Source of the DNA: Antedon mediterranea
Lineage: Eukaryota; Echinodermata; Crinoidea; Comatulida; Antedonidae
Assembly: GCF_964355755.1 (NCBI RefSeq)
Contig: NC_092674.1
Location: forward strand, 6,081,001-6,145,000
Length of the DNA stretch: 64,000 nt
Direction: 5' to 3'
Shown here: in pieces, positions 45,374-56,300 of the stretch
How the letters are laid out: the number at the start of each line of letters is the position of its first letter
Position numbering within the stretch: position 1 is the stretch's first letter
Notes under the pieces: model-generated
Told to the model about the DNA's origin: nothing
The model's database searches: none
What the model saw: the letters and a program-made list of their open reading frames with translations, nothing else
Made by a program: the position numbers and the translations under genes

Positions 45374-45508
45374 ATGGCTGACGAAGAAAAAGATTCAAGT
45401 ACAGAATTTACACATTCAGATGCCTTATTTGTTAATGAAAGCGGTGAATGTATGCGATTTTGTATAAGACCTTGTTCGGAAAAAGTTAGAATACGGAAAT
45501 TAATTGAG
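45374..45508 (+). CDS. TERF2IP: RAP1 exon 1 (BRCT start)
   Basis: 45 codons from ATG to donor GAG/GTATGG. Encodes MADEEKDSSTEFTHSDALFV and MRFCIRPCSEKVRIRKLIE, aligning by eye with the human THSSTLFVRDDGSSMSFYVR block. Confidence 0.93.
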
Positions 45509-48500
45509 GTATGGATAATACATCTAATATATATTTAATTCGTTTGCTAGTCTAGCGAGCGAGCCTTGCTTCTTCTTGACACATTGGACATTCAGCCGGG
45601 AAAATTTGAATCTGAACCGGACATCTGCCTTCCTCCCGCCCTAGGAAGGCCTAGATTCATTACCCTACTACTAGGCATAGCCTATATATTCACAGTTAAT
45701 TTCTTGGTAAAATAAAATGTTGGGTTGCTAAAATGAATGTATAGATAGGCCTAGCTAGGCCTATTCATAACATTTCTAGGCCTACCTCTAGGCCCTATCC
45801 TTTTTTATTTTTATGTCATCATGACATGATCATGAGTTTTTTGTTGTTGTTGTGTTGACATTTCCATTTTTCAATTTTGTTTTTGTAGCATGGTGGTGGA
45901 ATTTTAAGTGCGTGGGCTGAAGCCTCGACCATGTAAGAAATATTATTAGGATATATTAATATATCACTGAATCCGGGACGATTCGGCCATCAACTTTTGA
46001 TGCCCAAAAGTGGGCCGAAAAGTCTCACTTTAGACCAAATTTATATACATTTTTTGTAGTATTTATCAAGTTTTTAAAGGCGTTTATCCGTATTTGGCAA
46101 TTTTGATATAATATATATAAAATAAATTACTAAAAAAATGTAATTTTATATTCAATTTATTACTTCGAAAGCTTTGTTTGCCAAGCGGCCAACAGAGGGC
46201 GTAACTTGTTTACATTGTTCGCAGGGTTAAAAAATGATCATTTTTGACAATGTTTTCAAAATGTTTGCTTTATTGCATCTTTATTATGACAAGTAGTACT
46301 ACCCCATAGTCTCTTTGAAAATAAAGTTTGGGGGAAAAACCCTTATTTATGCTTATAAAATCATAAATTAATGCATATCAATGCCGATAAATATAAGTGT
46401 GCCGAATCATCTCAGGGCCGAAATTGCCCCAGGGCCGAATCGTCCCGCTACCATTATACTCAGCAGTTGATCAACCCCTATTTAAGGGACACCTCTAATT
46501 AAAGGGACTTTTTATTTTGTCTTGATGCTTTCCCCTTTAAATAGAGGTTCTACCTATCTATACTGTATTTAATACTAAATGTATTTTATTGCACTCTGAT
46601 ACAGTAGGTTACATGTAGATGGAGATCCATGCTATAGTGATGGTTATTATAAATCAACCTTTATAGATGATTGCGTTAAAGAAAACTCTCTAATGGATTT
46701 GGAGGACTATGAGTAAATATTTTTTTTTATTATATTGATTATTATTTGCAATACTTTATCTATTTTTAATTGCCAGACAAATTTGCAAACTTTATTTGCA
46801 ATATGAATTTTTTTGTTTATTGCAGGGTGGAAAATGAAAAAACCAAAGAGCAGTCAAAAAATCTTATTATCAAAAAATTTCCACGATTGTAAGTATGTGA
46901 TGATGAATATGTATGATAAATATGCATTGAATATATTAGTTTTACTAAATGGAAAACAAATTAATGGTGATATTTAATGGTACTATTGCATGTTCAGCTT
47001 TTGTTGGAGAATTTTGTGCAATGTAAGGTTGGTGACTATAGTGTTCGGCTGACAACCTGTAGTGTGTGCTGTCTAAAGCTGTTCTACCCCCACGGTAAAT
47101 CAAAGTGCTGCCTCTTTTAATGGCCTAGCTTCCCGATTCAAGATGGATGTGGTTGAGTGGTTTAATTGAATAATTACTCAAGTAGAAATATTCTCTCCAT
47201 TCAACTCATAAACATTTATTATTTGTATACTATCCCAATAGGATAAATTATTTTGGGGTTTTTAATTTTTAGACGCAATCCATACACTGAGGAAGAAGAC
47301 AGCGACATTCTTATGTATGTGGCTGAGAGACCAACTTTTTTGAATGGTAACAGTATTTGGAAAACTATGGAAAATTCAAAGGTAAATTTCTTGCAGTACC
47401 ACAAATTCCATGATTACATCACTGATTGTGTTTAAAATACAAATAGTGGAGATGTAGCTTGGTGGTTAACATGTTTGCCTTCCAATCATAAGGTCCTGGG
47501 TTCAATCCTGACCTAGTACCAGGGATTTGTAACTCATAATTCCATGTAATATGTTTGATTTAAATTAAATTATTGGAAAGAAAGCAATAAAAAAATTAAT
47601 AAAAATAATAATTTACTTATTTTGGTAAATGAAAACAAATGTAAACTTAGCATGTTTACAATGCATACATATGTAAACTAATTATTGCGCATTATGATAA
47701 ATAATTGCTTACCTTACATCTGAAATAGGTAAGCATGATGATTTAAAATAATTATTTGAAGTTACGTTGTAATGTATAGTCTAGTGCATTGTTTGTACTG
47801 TAGCTAGCTGTGCAGATATGACATCGTTTATTTGACGAAATCGCGTCGGGGGAGTCTTAATGGTACGTCCGTCTTATGCGTCAAAAAATTGGACGCATTC
47901 TTGACACTTCTGGTCGGTCCTGCACATAGAAATTATTTATTTTAGGTTACAGATCATCCATGGCAGTCAATGAAAAGCAGGTTCCATCATCAACTTAAAG
48001 ACCGCTTGCCAGAGTTTATAGAGATAGTCAGAAAACAGAAGAGTTTAAATAATGGTGATTCTTCATTTGAGAATTGTGAAGATATCTCATGCGACGAAAA
48101 AGATAAGACGAATGACACAGAGGAAGATGATGAAATTAAGATGCCATCTACCTCAAAGAATCAGCTAGTGATTGTGGACAGTGAAAGTGACGGAGGAAAC
48201 TGGATTAGTGTTTCTCAACAAACGGGAAGCACCACAACATCACATGGTTAGTTTTCATAAATCTTTACTGTTACTTTTCTTTTAGCTGTCTTCTTCTGAA
48301 GACACATGGCTGTCATTGACGGATAATAGGGACGAAACAGGACAGTTAGGGGACTACGACGGACATCCTTTGTTTGCTAGAGTCAACATAGCCGTTTTAT
48401 TAGTTACGCACCCTTGCGCGAAGACTGGCAGTATCTCTCTATGTACATTATTTCTAGTCGTTATCCGAAATGGGAAAATTGCAACTTTATTGTCCTCAAA

Positions 48501-51382
48501 AGTTAAGACAACAGAATTTTGCGTACTTGAGATCTACGTTTATACCATGCTATACACTTTTTTTTTTACCTTTTTTTTTCACTTTTTAAATGAGAAAACC
48601 GCCAAAGTGACATTATAGCAAATTGTCTAACAAACTAAGTACTGTACCTCTAGACAGAGAGGTCTAGAGGTACTTAGACCATTTTATGTAGCATGTTCAC
48701 CAGAGATGGCTTAACATCTCAGTTTGCACCGAACATAATATGAAATAAAATAGAAAGATTAAACGAGACTTACCTGTAAGTTGAAGTTTGATCACTATTT
48801 TATGAATATGGTGAGTGAGGTGTAAACTGCCCTCCTCGCCCTCCCATAAATAGGTTGTATTCTGTAGTACAGAGTACGATATTGTAATGACGTTCGATGC
48901 ATTTTTTTTCTCTGGTTCCATGATCCAGAGTTAAAATATGACTGGTTACTGCGCATGCGCTGGTTCGGGATCTTTGAGAATTGTGAAGAAGCAGCTAGAA
49001 AATCATATCTATACTAATCAAGGAAAACCTATGTAAAGGGTCTTTCACAATCCAACATCAACATTTCGTTTTCGCGGGGCTATGCGCATATCGTTTGCCG
49101 CATAACCACATGGAGTGTTGTGAAAATGAAACATTGACGTTTGATTCGTCAGACCAGAACAGGTGTGAAAGACCCTTAAATCATGTAGGGACATAGCTTG
49201 TTCCAAGATTATTATTATTATTATTATTATTAATATACTTTTTAAGTCAGTTGGAAAACAAATTTAAAATGGTTAAAAAAAAATCAAAGTTAAAACATCT
49301 AAACAAACATCAATTATTTATAATTGTTCTTAGAACCTAATAGTAGCCCACCTGACCACAATGAGGAGAACACTGAAGATGATGATGATGCATCCATGGT
49401 TACCGCTGTTGAAGAATTGAATACACCATCATCTGCAAAAAGAAAATTATTCAATTTTTACAAGAGCAAAAAACCTATTTCCCAAAGATTAAGAAACCGA
49501 ATAGAAAATGGTGAGTTTTTAATACTTATGTAAAGTTTGATCAAATTTCTGGAAGAAATTAAAATATAAACACATGTTCCTAAACAAGCATAAATTTATT
49601 TTCACTCAGCGATCCTCCATTCCTCAAAAAAGTGTAGTCGGTCACTTAATTGTGTATGCCTCTCTTAAGCTCTGTTTCACACTATCAAACTAGTTTGACA
49701 AAAAAGTGTGATGGGCCCAAATATGGTAGTGATATGCGCACATATGGTAGTGATATGACATCATCATGTCCATATATGGGCATATAATTACCATATTTGG
49801 GCACATCACATTTTTTGTCACATAAAGTTTTATAGTGTAGACAAAGCTTTAGGTGCAGCACATTCAGGTTCAGGCAGGCATAACACAGTCTTATTGATAT
49901 AAGTTTACTGGACAGAGTTGTGCCAGGACATTCTGTCTTATCATTGTGGAACATATTTCAGGTTAGGGAAACTTGTACGTGCTACCTTTACTCTTTTTCA
50001 TGATAGCTTTTTTAAAAATATTTTATACACACTGTCTCGTTGGGTTAGGGCTGTGATTAGTAAGCTCAGAGTTATGATGTGACTAATTTTGTTTTTTCAC
50101 AGTATCAAATATCCAACCTAGCGATAACAATGCTGATAATGGTCCTATGGTTACGGATGTTGACGAAATTAGAACACCATCTTCAGCAAAAAGGAAAAAA
50201 TTAAGTTTTGAAATAAATACTGTGGGAGAAAGTGCGAAATGCATATCTCAGAGAACAAGAAGCCAAAATAAGGTCAAAAGTCCAAATCGTGAGTTTATAT
50301 ATTCTATAATGAACATTGTCGACAAAATATTGTTCTTTTTTCAATCCAAATTGTACTTGTGGCTTTAATATTGCAAATCCGCATCATTTCTTATGTTACT
50401 ACCCTAATTATAATACACAAAGAGATATTCTATGCTAACTCAATTATTGAGGATATCTTTGCTAAGGATTTTTCTTTGACGTATAATTTTAAATTTTTAA
50501 GCGGAATTTTTATTTTTGGATCTGATCTTCTTCTACTCATGATTTATTGTTTTATTATGTATACAATTTCTTGTTAATTCTGGAAGATTTGATTGATGTA
50601 TCTGTTAGTTTCTTTGTTGTTTAAGAATATTTGTTATCTGAGGCGCCTTGAAGCTAAGGTGATTTCACCTTGTGATAAGCGCCTCTGTAAAATATTGAAT
50701 AAAAAAATATATATATATTTGCATTTTTAATTAAAAAGTTTTTATTTGTTATTGTTTTTAAGAATCGCATAGCTCCAGATGTAAGAAAGACATAGAAACA
50801 AATGAAGATGTAGACAATAATTTAGTTCTAATAAATAATAACAATGCTAACTCTGTAAATGGACAGACTCCGCAGAGGAAGGCAAAAGTAGGGTGGCGAG
50901 AGAGCGACGAAGGAGAGAATGATTTAGATTCAGAAGGGGAGTTGGTAGATGGACAAGAGATAAGTGATGCAGATAGTGGAACGGAGGTTCATACAGATAG
51001 TTCAGAGGTCGGGGAAGGTCAACTTGATGACGAGGAGAGTGATGAAGAGGGGAGCGACACAGGGAGAGGAACAGAAGAAGAGGATCTCAATGAGGACACA
51101 TTAAAGAAAATAATGACGGATGCTGAGGTTAGTTTAGTAATATAATGAATCACATGTGTTGTAGCTCGATTGGTATGTTACAATATTGAGAAATTGATAC
51201 TAATGTTATTGTGCTAAATTAGGTGATATCATTTGTATCTAAAATAGTTGTTAATTATTTTCTACTATTTCTGACAGTTTTATATGGAAAGATATGGACT
51301 CACAGAAGCTGAAGTTCTGTGTGTATATCACAAACATAAATTTAAAACAGATGAAGTTAGAACATGGTTTGAAAGTTTTTAA
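45374..51382 (+). CDS. TERF2IP: RAP1 / telomeric repeat-binding factor 2-interacting protein 1
   Basis: Ten coding exons: 45374-45508, 45889-45932, 46605-46712, 46826-46888, 47273-47381, 47946-48246, 49334-49510, 50103-50288, 50763-51127, 51278-51382, 530 residues (human 399), all in phase. Order: N-terminal BRCT domain (THSDALFVNESGECMRFCIR, HGGGILSAWAE, STFIDDCVKENSLMDLEDY); Myb domain (RNPYTEEEDSDILMYVAERP, IWKTMENSKVTDHPWQSMKS RFHHQL); a long acidic/Ser-rich linker with a duplicated TPSSAKRK motif; and a C-terminal segment EFYMERYGLTEAEVLCVYHK resembling the first helices of the RCT domain that binds TRF2. The ATG at 45374 has a good context (gagATGg); an in-frame ATG lies 12 nt upstream. 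In animals RAP1 reaches telomeres through TRF2 and also regulates transcription (family knowledge). The protein stops roughly 45 residues earlier than human RAP1. Confidence 0.93.
45889..45932 (+). CDS. TERF2IP: RAP1 exon 2 (HGGG)
   Basis: 44 nt, acceptor TTTTGTAG, donor CAT/GTAAGA. Encodes HGGGILSAWAEAST; the HGGG turn is diagnostic of the RAP1 BRCT domain. Confidence 0.9.
45974..46447. mobile_element. ~475-bp MITE with CGGGACGATTCGGCC ends in RAP1 intron 2
   Basis: CGGGACGATTCGGCC at 45974 and GGCCGAATCGTCCCG at 46433 are exact inverse copies. Extra GGGCCGAA words sit just inside both ends. Confidence 0.75.
46475..46560. repeat. Family C repeat, short copy
   Basis: CAACCCCTATTTAAGGGACA against CTTTAAATAGAGGTTCTACC, in RAP1 intron 2 just after the CGGGACG MITE. 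Confidence 0.55.
46605..46712 (+). CDS. TERF2IP: RAP1 exon 3 (BRCT C-terminal part)
   Basis: Acceptor GATACAG, donor ATGA/GTAAAT; a second AG three bases later (46607) would shorten it by one codon. Encodes RLHVDGDPCYSDGYYKSTFI DDCVKENSLMDLEDYE in frame. Confidence 0.85.
46826..46888 (+). CDS. TERF2IP: RAP1 exon 4 (short linker)
   Basis: 63 nt, acceptor TTTATTGCAG, donor GATT/GTAAGT. Encodes VENEKTKEQSKNLIIKKFPR, a basic linker before the Myb domain. Supported by exact phase on both sides. Confidence 0.85.
47273..47381 (+). CDS. TERF2IP: RAP1 exon 5 (Myb domain, first half)
   Basis: Acceptor AATTTTTAG, donor AAG/GTAAAT. Encodes RNPYTEEEDSDILMYVAERP then GNSIWKTMENSK, matching helices 1 and 2 of the RAP1 Myb fold. 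Confidence 0.93.
47446..47540 (+). mobile_element. tRNA-derived SINE fragment in RAP1 intron 5
   Basis: GGAGATGTAGCTTGGTGGTT, then GGTCCTGGGTTCAATCCTGA, A- and B-box-like. Confidence 0.65.
47946..48246 (+). CDS. TERF2IP: RAP1 exon 6 (Myb helix 3 and acidic linker)
   Basis: Acceptor TTATTTTAG, donor CATG/GTTAGT. Begins VTDHPWQSMKSRFHHQLKDR (Myb recognition-helix region), then a Ser/Asp/Glu-rich linker including SCDEKDKTNDTEEDDE. Confidence 0.92.
48636..48678. repeat. Hairpin GTACCTCTAGAC
   Basis: GTACCTCTAGAC / GTCTAGAGGTAC around AGAGAG, with AAGTACT and ACTTAG extending the stem imperfectly. In RAP1 intron 6. Confidence 0.75.
49035..49177. mobile_element. ~140-bp MITE (AAAGGGTCTTTCACA ends) in RAP1 intron 6
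   Basis: AAAGGGTCTTTCACA and TGTGAAAGACCCTT bracket a GC-richer core with CGCGGGGCTATGCGCATATC. Confidence 0.75.
49210..49233 (+). repeat. (ATT)n microsatellite
   Basis: ATTATTATTATTATTATTAT in RAP1 intron 6. Confidence 0.9.
49334..49510 (+). CDS. TERF2IP: RAP1 exon 7 (linker repeat copy 1)
   Basis: Acceptor TGTTCTTAG, donor AATG/GTGAGT. Contains DDDDASMVTAVEELNTPSSA, KRKLFNFYKSKKP and ISQRLRNR. The TPSSAKRK core plus downstream ISQRxR recurs in the next exon, indicating exon duplication; the basic KRK could act as a nuclear localisation signal. Confidence 0.88.
49666..49850. mobile_element. Family A MITE copy in RAP1 intron 7
   Basis: TAAGCTCTGTTTCACACTAT to TATAGTGTAGACAAAGCTTT; the core has units in both orientations. 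Confidence 0.85.
50103..50288 (+). CDS. TERF2IP: RAP1 exon 8 (linker repeat copy 2)
   Basis: Acceptor TTTTTTCACAG, donor AATC/GTGAGT. Contains NGPMVTDVDEIRTPSSAKRK and CISQRTRSQNK, parallel to exon 7 in order and spacing and with the same phase class (2 in, 1 out). Confidence 0.88.
50590..50712 (+). mobile_element. Retroelement 3'-tail remnant in RAP1 intron 8
   Basis: TTGAAGCTAAGGTGATTTCA, AGCGCCTCTGTAAAATATTG and AATAAAAAAATATATATA look like the 3' end of a LINE or SINE. Confidence 0.45.
50763..51127 (+). CDS. TERF2IP: RAP1 exon 9 (acidic region)
   Basis: Acceptor TTGTTTTTAAG, donor GAG/GTTAGT. Starts QSHSSRCKKDIETNEDVDNN and is strongly acidic from about 50900 on, ending EEEDLNEDTLKKIMTDAE. 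Acidic linkers precede the RCT domain in vertebrate RAP1. Confidence 0.88.
51278..51382 (+). CDS. TERF2IP: RAP1 exon 10 (partial RCT, stop)
   Basis: Acceptor TTTCTGACAG, TAA at 51380-51382. Encodes FYMERYGLTEAEVLCVYHKH to WFESF. It resembles the human MEKFNLDLSTVTQAFLKN helices but lacks the remaining WSRQDDxDL-type part. An alternative 3' end spliced elsewhere cannot be excluded; I saw no matching exon before 53250. Confidence 0.8.
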   Translation, partial: FYMERYGLTEAEVLCVYHKHKFKTDEVRTWFESF

Positions 51383-51444
51383 AGAGGTAATGTAATTTCT
51401 ATTCAATTTTAAATATTTTTTAGATAGATATCTTTAATTAGATT

Positions 51445-51602
51445 TAAAGCGCTGTGTATATCAGACTTTGACCAAAAAATGTGATGTGTCCATATATGGA
51501 CCTGATAATCTCATATCAATAACATATACTGTAATGGGCATATAATTACCATATTTGGGCACATCACACTTTTTGAGAAACTATAGTGTAGACAGAGCTT
51601 TA
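51445..51602. mobile_element. Family A MITE copy just after the RAP1 stop
   Basis: AAAGCGCTGTGTATATCAGA to AACTATAGTGTAGACAGAGC. Starts about 63 bp beyond the stop, probably within the 3' UTR or a 3'-UTR intron. Confidence 0.75.
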
Positions 51603-51939
51603 AATTACAGTCTATAAACATATTTCTTTTCAGTTCAGGGCAAAGCTAAGCTGACTTGTGTAATATGTTAATAAGATGTTAAACAAGAGTAACCCACAGT
51701 GGAAAGGCATTTTAATACTATTACTGTCATCTGTTTTAAGCTAAAGAAACTGGATTAACATACTGTTAAACAAAATGAAATCAGTTTTAATATTTAATCA
51801 CAGAATACAGCCACAGTTTATTTTTATATATGGAGTTTTTTTATTTTTGATGACCTAATAATAATAATTGATTGTACAAATGATTTTGGTTTGGCCATGT
51901 TATCCGAACCATTATTGATTCTCATTCAATATAATGAAC

Positions 51940-52050
51940 GTGGATTTGCAACACAAATATGGTAATTCTATGCTCATATATGGACATGATGATGTCATAT
52001 CAATACCATATGTGCACATATCACTACCATATTTGGGCCCACAAACCTTT
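51940..52050. mobile_element. Family A MITE core remnant
   Basis: AAATATGGTAATTCTATGCT through CACTACCATATTTGGGCC; both terminal repeats are missing. Confidence 0.6.
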
Positions 52051-53253
52051 TCTGTTTTATTTAGTTTTACTTTTCTTGGTTTTAATTTTTTTTTTTGGGA
52101 GGGGGGGGGGGGCTTTTAGCGATTGACTAATGCGGGATGGTCATCATGAACAAAATTGGTAAAGCTACTTTCATATCGCACCCGGATTCTGTTCGCCGCC
52201 CTCATAAAAATATCGAGGCCGTTGAGCGTGCGTTCACATCACATTTGGTTATCTGTTGTCAAGCGAGGTCATTCATGCTCACTGCTGATTGGATGACAGA
52301 AAAAATCATGCGATTTCAGAAAACAAATTGCTTCTGTATCCACTGTACATTGGAGACCGAATCAGGTACGGATTTAAATTGTACAAATTTGGTGTGAACT
52401 GCTTTACCACTGGACACATTTTCCACAATATTTTTTTCAGGGCACCGGACCGAATTCAGGCGCGATGTGAATGCAGCTTAACTTGAGACAAATGACACAA
52501 TGCAAATTTACATAGGTCATAGGTCGGCTTTGTGAATTATAATTTATTATTACAACAGATTTGATAGTTGCTGTCTTCCATTTATAAATGCATGTTCCAG
52601 TGTTCTAAATTTGTGACTACTACAAGAAAAATATTTCACTTTATATATCATTGTTAATATCGTTACTGTTTTATATGTTTGTGTTTTGAATAAATTAATT
52701 TAATATTTAAAGATAAAAGTGCTTTGTTAGTTTTGTTGGAATGATCCACTGAGTCTATTTTAAACCGATTCAATCAAATGGAAATGGTATACAGTAACCC
52801 TATTGTGATTATAAAAAATATAAACTTTAAAATATACCAAACAAATAAAAAACTGGATTAAAATTATTAGCAAAAAATATTTTTTGACGTAACAGTTTTA
52901 TTTATTGTGTTTCCTTCATTAAATATATATATTGATATTCTATTTAATAAATTAAAAAACAATGATTTATTATCAATTATTTTTGTTTAGCAATCTGTAA
53001 AAATGTTGTGCAAATATGTATATACTGTACTGTATAGTATTAGAGTAGTAGTCAAACTTCTATTTCGTATATACCGCCCTCAAATATTTTGTATCGCGAA
53101 AGTTTTTTAATGAAAAGTTCCAGCAGCACCGCGCGCACACCAGACACAGCATGAAAACAAGACGTAAATTGTAAAAGATGACAGGGCAGTCTAAATTACA
53201 CGTTTTATATGGCTAAGTAATAATAGAAAATTAAAAGGTGAAACATCGAAATA

Positions 53254-53349
53254 ATGTGGCCCTGCTCGTGCTGTTCACAGTTTTCACGCCTGCTACACTT
53301 AGGCCTACTGACGGTCTGTTTTTTCGGAGTGCTTCCCTCCAGTCAACAG
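53254..53349 (+). CDS. PDGF-like exon 1 (signal peptide)
   Basis: ATG at 53254, 32 codons, donor CAACAG/GTAGGT. Gives a classic secretory leader, Cys/Leu-rich, ending VLPSSQQ. Phase 0 exit matches the phase 0 entry of the exon at 56114. Linking it to the downstream exons is inference from phase and from the absence of another candidate gene. Confidence 0.75.
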
Positions 53350-56300
53350 GTAGGTTGTCTGTCGCCTATTTGTCTACCATCATGATGAGTGGATGGTTGG
53401 ACCTTTCTGCTTTAAAAAAAGGTATGCTGGTTGATACGCACTGTTTCACATTCTATGATCTTTTTATCCTCTTCCAAAAGGTGAATTTAATGTGAAGTGT
53501 ATCGGGGATTACGAATTTAAGAGATAGAAAAGTTTTTGTAATCTTTCAATTCATTCTTACCTGTCCAAAATTAACCTAGCCTAGATGTTTAGATGCACTA
53601 GACGTGACACGCAGTAAATTGCATATTATTGTCTGGTCTGTCGATATGCATGTACTTGCCTATATGTAGAATGAATAGGTGATATAATAATATTTAGAGG
53701 TACCTTTTAATGCCTTATATATATATAGGCTAGTTTTTTTAATTTCAAACTTAAGGAGGTATACCTCCATATGGTCAAACTTAACTTAACTTTTTTAATT
53801 TTATCGTTTAACATTGTTGAAGAAAAGTTTCTATAGGCCTACTAGGCCTTCTGCTATAATAATCCTAATTATGATATTAGTTTCATAAAATAACAAGCTT
53901 AACGAAAAAATGTTATTTTTAAGGATGTTAATTTTGGTCTACACTCTCTCTGTCTACACTATCAAACTACTTATGACAAAAAAGTGTAATGTGCCCAAAT
54001 GTGGTATTGATATGCTTAAATATGGTAGTGCTATGACATCATCATGTCCATATATGGGCACTATCAAGTTTGATAGTATAGAGCTATGTTATTATTTCAG
54101 TTGCAAGGCCTTGAATTTAAAAAAGAAAAAAATTATAATTTATCTCAAGGTTGACGACCCCTGAGCAAAAAGCAGAATCATAAGAATAGGTCACAGAGTT
54201 CAAACAGATAGCAAATCAAAACCAATCAACCATGACCACTAAAAGAGACATCTTCAAATTAGTTACTTCCTTTACATTGAATACTTATTTATTATTTTTA
54301 TAGAAAAGCGTTATAAAGCTTATGCAACTATGAATAGACGTTTTAAAACAGGCAAGCCACAGCATCAGTGTACCATGAAAAAACATAATAGATTACTTCA
54401 CAATAGATGCCAAATACATCTTCAATTTTAATTGTAATAAATTTGTATACTGAAATTGCTAATAATTTTTTTGAAAAATCGTATTGTCAGCAGATGCATG
54501 ACTTCATTTAGTAATTACTAATAAGCATAAATCTAATGATTTTAGCAGCATGGTGCCTAGGTTTAGGTGATTTTAATCAGTGTGTGGAAAAGAATCTAAT
54601 TTTAATAAATTATTTAAAATGTTGCATGTTATCTTGCTTTGTGTCTGGTGGGCTAATCAATGATCACCAATTATTAGTATCCAATTTAATTTAACAGCAA
54701 CATGTCTATATCTACAAACTCAGTCAATACTAAAAGGCTGCTACAATGTATCTATTTTAATACATTATTCAATTATTTAATTTAATTTACTTGAATTTTT
54801 ACATAATTATAAAATAAAAGTAAAATACTGTATATTTTACTATAAAAACCATTAAACATTATTGAACATTTTGATAATCATATTGTACTGCATTTTTTGC
54901 TAAACCATTTATAAGTTTATTTAAATAACCTTTTAATGTTCAAAAATATGAAAAATGAAGATTAATAAAAAAAAATATGTTGAATATGTCATTTCAGAGT
55001 ATTAACAATCAATCACATCCGTAGAAAAAAAAAAACATAAAAAATATTTTCACTTTAAATAAAAAGGCAAAATAAATAGTCAAATTCAACAAAGAACCCA
55101 TTGCCTTGCAGTCAATATGACTATTTTGGACTTAAAATTACTGTTTTTTCATGTAAATAATTTTTTTCGATCTAATTTTTGGTCAAAGTGAATAACTATT
55201 ATGTGTCATTTAAAATGGCATATTAAAAAAAACCATTAAAAAATAATTTTTTTCAGGAGGACAATATACAGTATCTTTAAGGCCCTGTTTCTGCTGCCAA
55301 CTAAATACCGTATATTATACGGTATTTTTTGAATACCGTATATATACGGTATATTTTTGGCAGCAGAAACTGCGCTCATAAAAAATATACCGTATTTTGT
55401 ATACCGTATTTTCCCCACAAAATTTGTGGATAAAATACGGTATTTACAAATTTATACCGTATTTTTTGTACCCGTTTCTGCTGCCAATAAAAAATACCGT
55501 ATTTTTTTTTTACATGACAAAACGTCACCATTCGTGTTTTTATTTTCTGTCGCTGTTAGCTGCTTTACACACATGTATAGATATATTCGGCGAAAATGTG
55601 GAGCAAAGACGTCACAGTTTTACTAAATAAATGTGTGTGGGGAAGCTAAAATGTCTGACCAACTAAAAGGTAATAAAAGGGACAACCACATTTATAAAGA
55701 CATTTCTAAAAAAATAAAGCAGGAGTATGGAATAAACTTGTCTCCAAAGCAAGTAAACTCAAAGCTGAAGAGCCTGCGAAAGCAGTACAACATTGCAAAA
55801 TACAATAACTCGGGGAGGGAACGAATTAATTGTCCCCATTACGATGTTTTCTGTGCTCTCACAACATCTCTATCACTAGGGCTAGGCTGTTGAAAGTGAG
55901 ACGTAAAACTTCCTTTATTGCGACTTTTAATTATCGATCAAATAAATGAATGGCAATTTGGGTAAAAAAGATGAAATTTAACACGACCACCCAAGAAGTA
56001 TTGTTAGCAGAAACGGGGTACTAAAAAATACGGTATAAAAAATACCGTATTTTGAGCAGTTGCAGCAGAAACAGGCCCTAATAAGGAGGAATTTTTCTTT
56101 TCACTATTTTCAGATTCCACATTCTCTTAGATATCATTTAAAAGATGTAAGAACCGCAGAAGAGTTTAGAAATGTAATCAGGTTATATTCTTTTAACGAT
56201 CAACAGTTTGAAAATAATAGTGAGTATCATTCATTCATTTCCTTTATTTCAGATAGTACATACAAAATATACAAATCGAAAAGAGAACAAATTTCACTAG

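Larger units (their letters stand above)
51383..53253. other. Intergenic between RAP1 and the PDGF-like gene
   Basis: RAP1 3' end with a family A MITE; TCTTTTCAG near 51632 could be a 3'-UTR acceptor pairing with GAGGTAATG at 51386. A G-run lies at about 52099-52112. A GC-richer ~390-bp block (52115-52480) has an open frame on the plus strand and ends GATGTGAATGCAGCTTAA; its nature is unclear. Candidate poly(A) signal AATAAA near 52689. Confidence 0.45.

Noticed and set aside
48316-48618. 100-codon plus-strand ORF inside a RAP1 intron
   Set aside because: No ATG in a good context, no domain, T-run rich C-terminus; it lies between two in-phase RAP1 exons.
52137-52397. 86-codon ORF MVIMNKIGKATFISHPDSVR
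   Set aside because: Begins after a G-run, has no recognised domain, and the GC-richer block ends in a TIR-like word; more likely part of a mobile element.
54302-54429. Open stretch after an acceptor-like TTTTATAG, reading KRYKAYATMNRRFKTG and ending in a stop
   Set aside because: It does not fit the phase of PDGF-like exon 1 or of RAP1, and resembles no family I know; 42 open codons can arise by chance.
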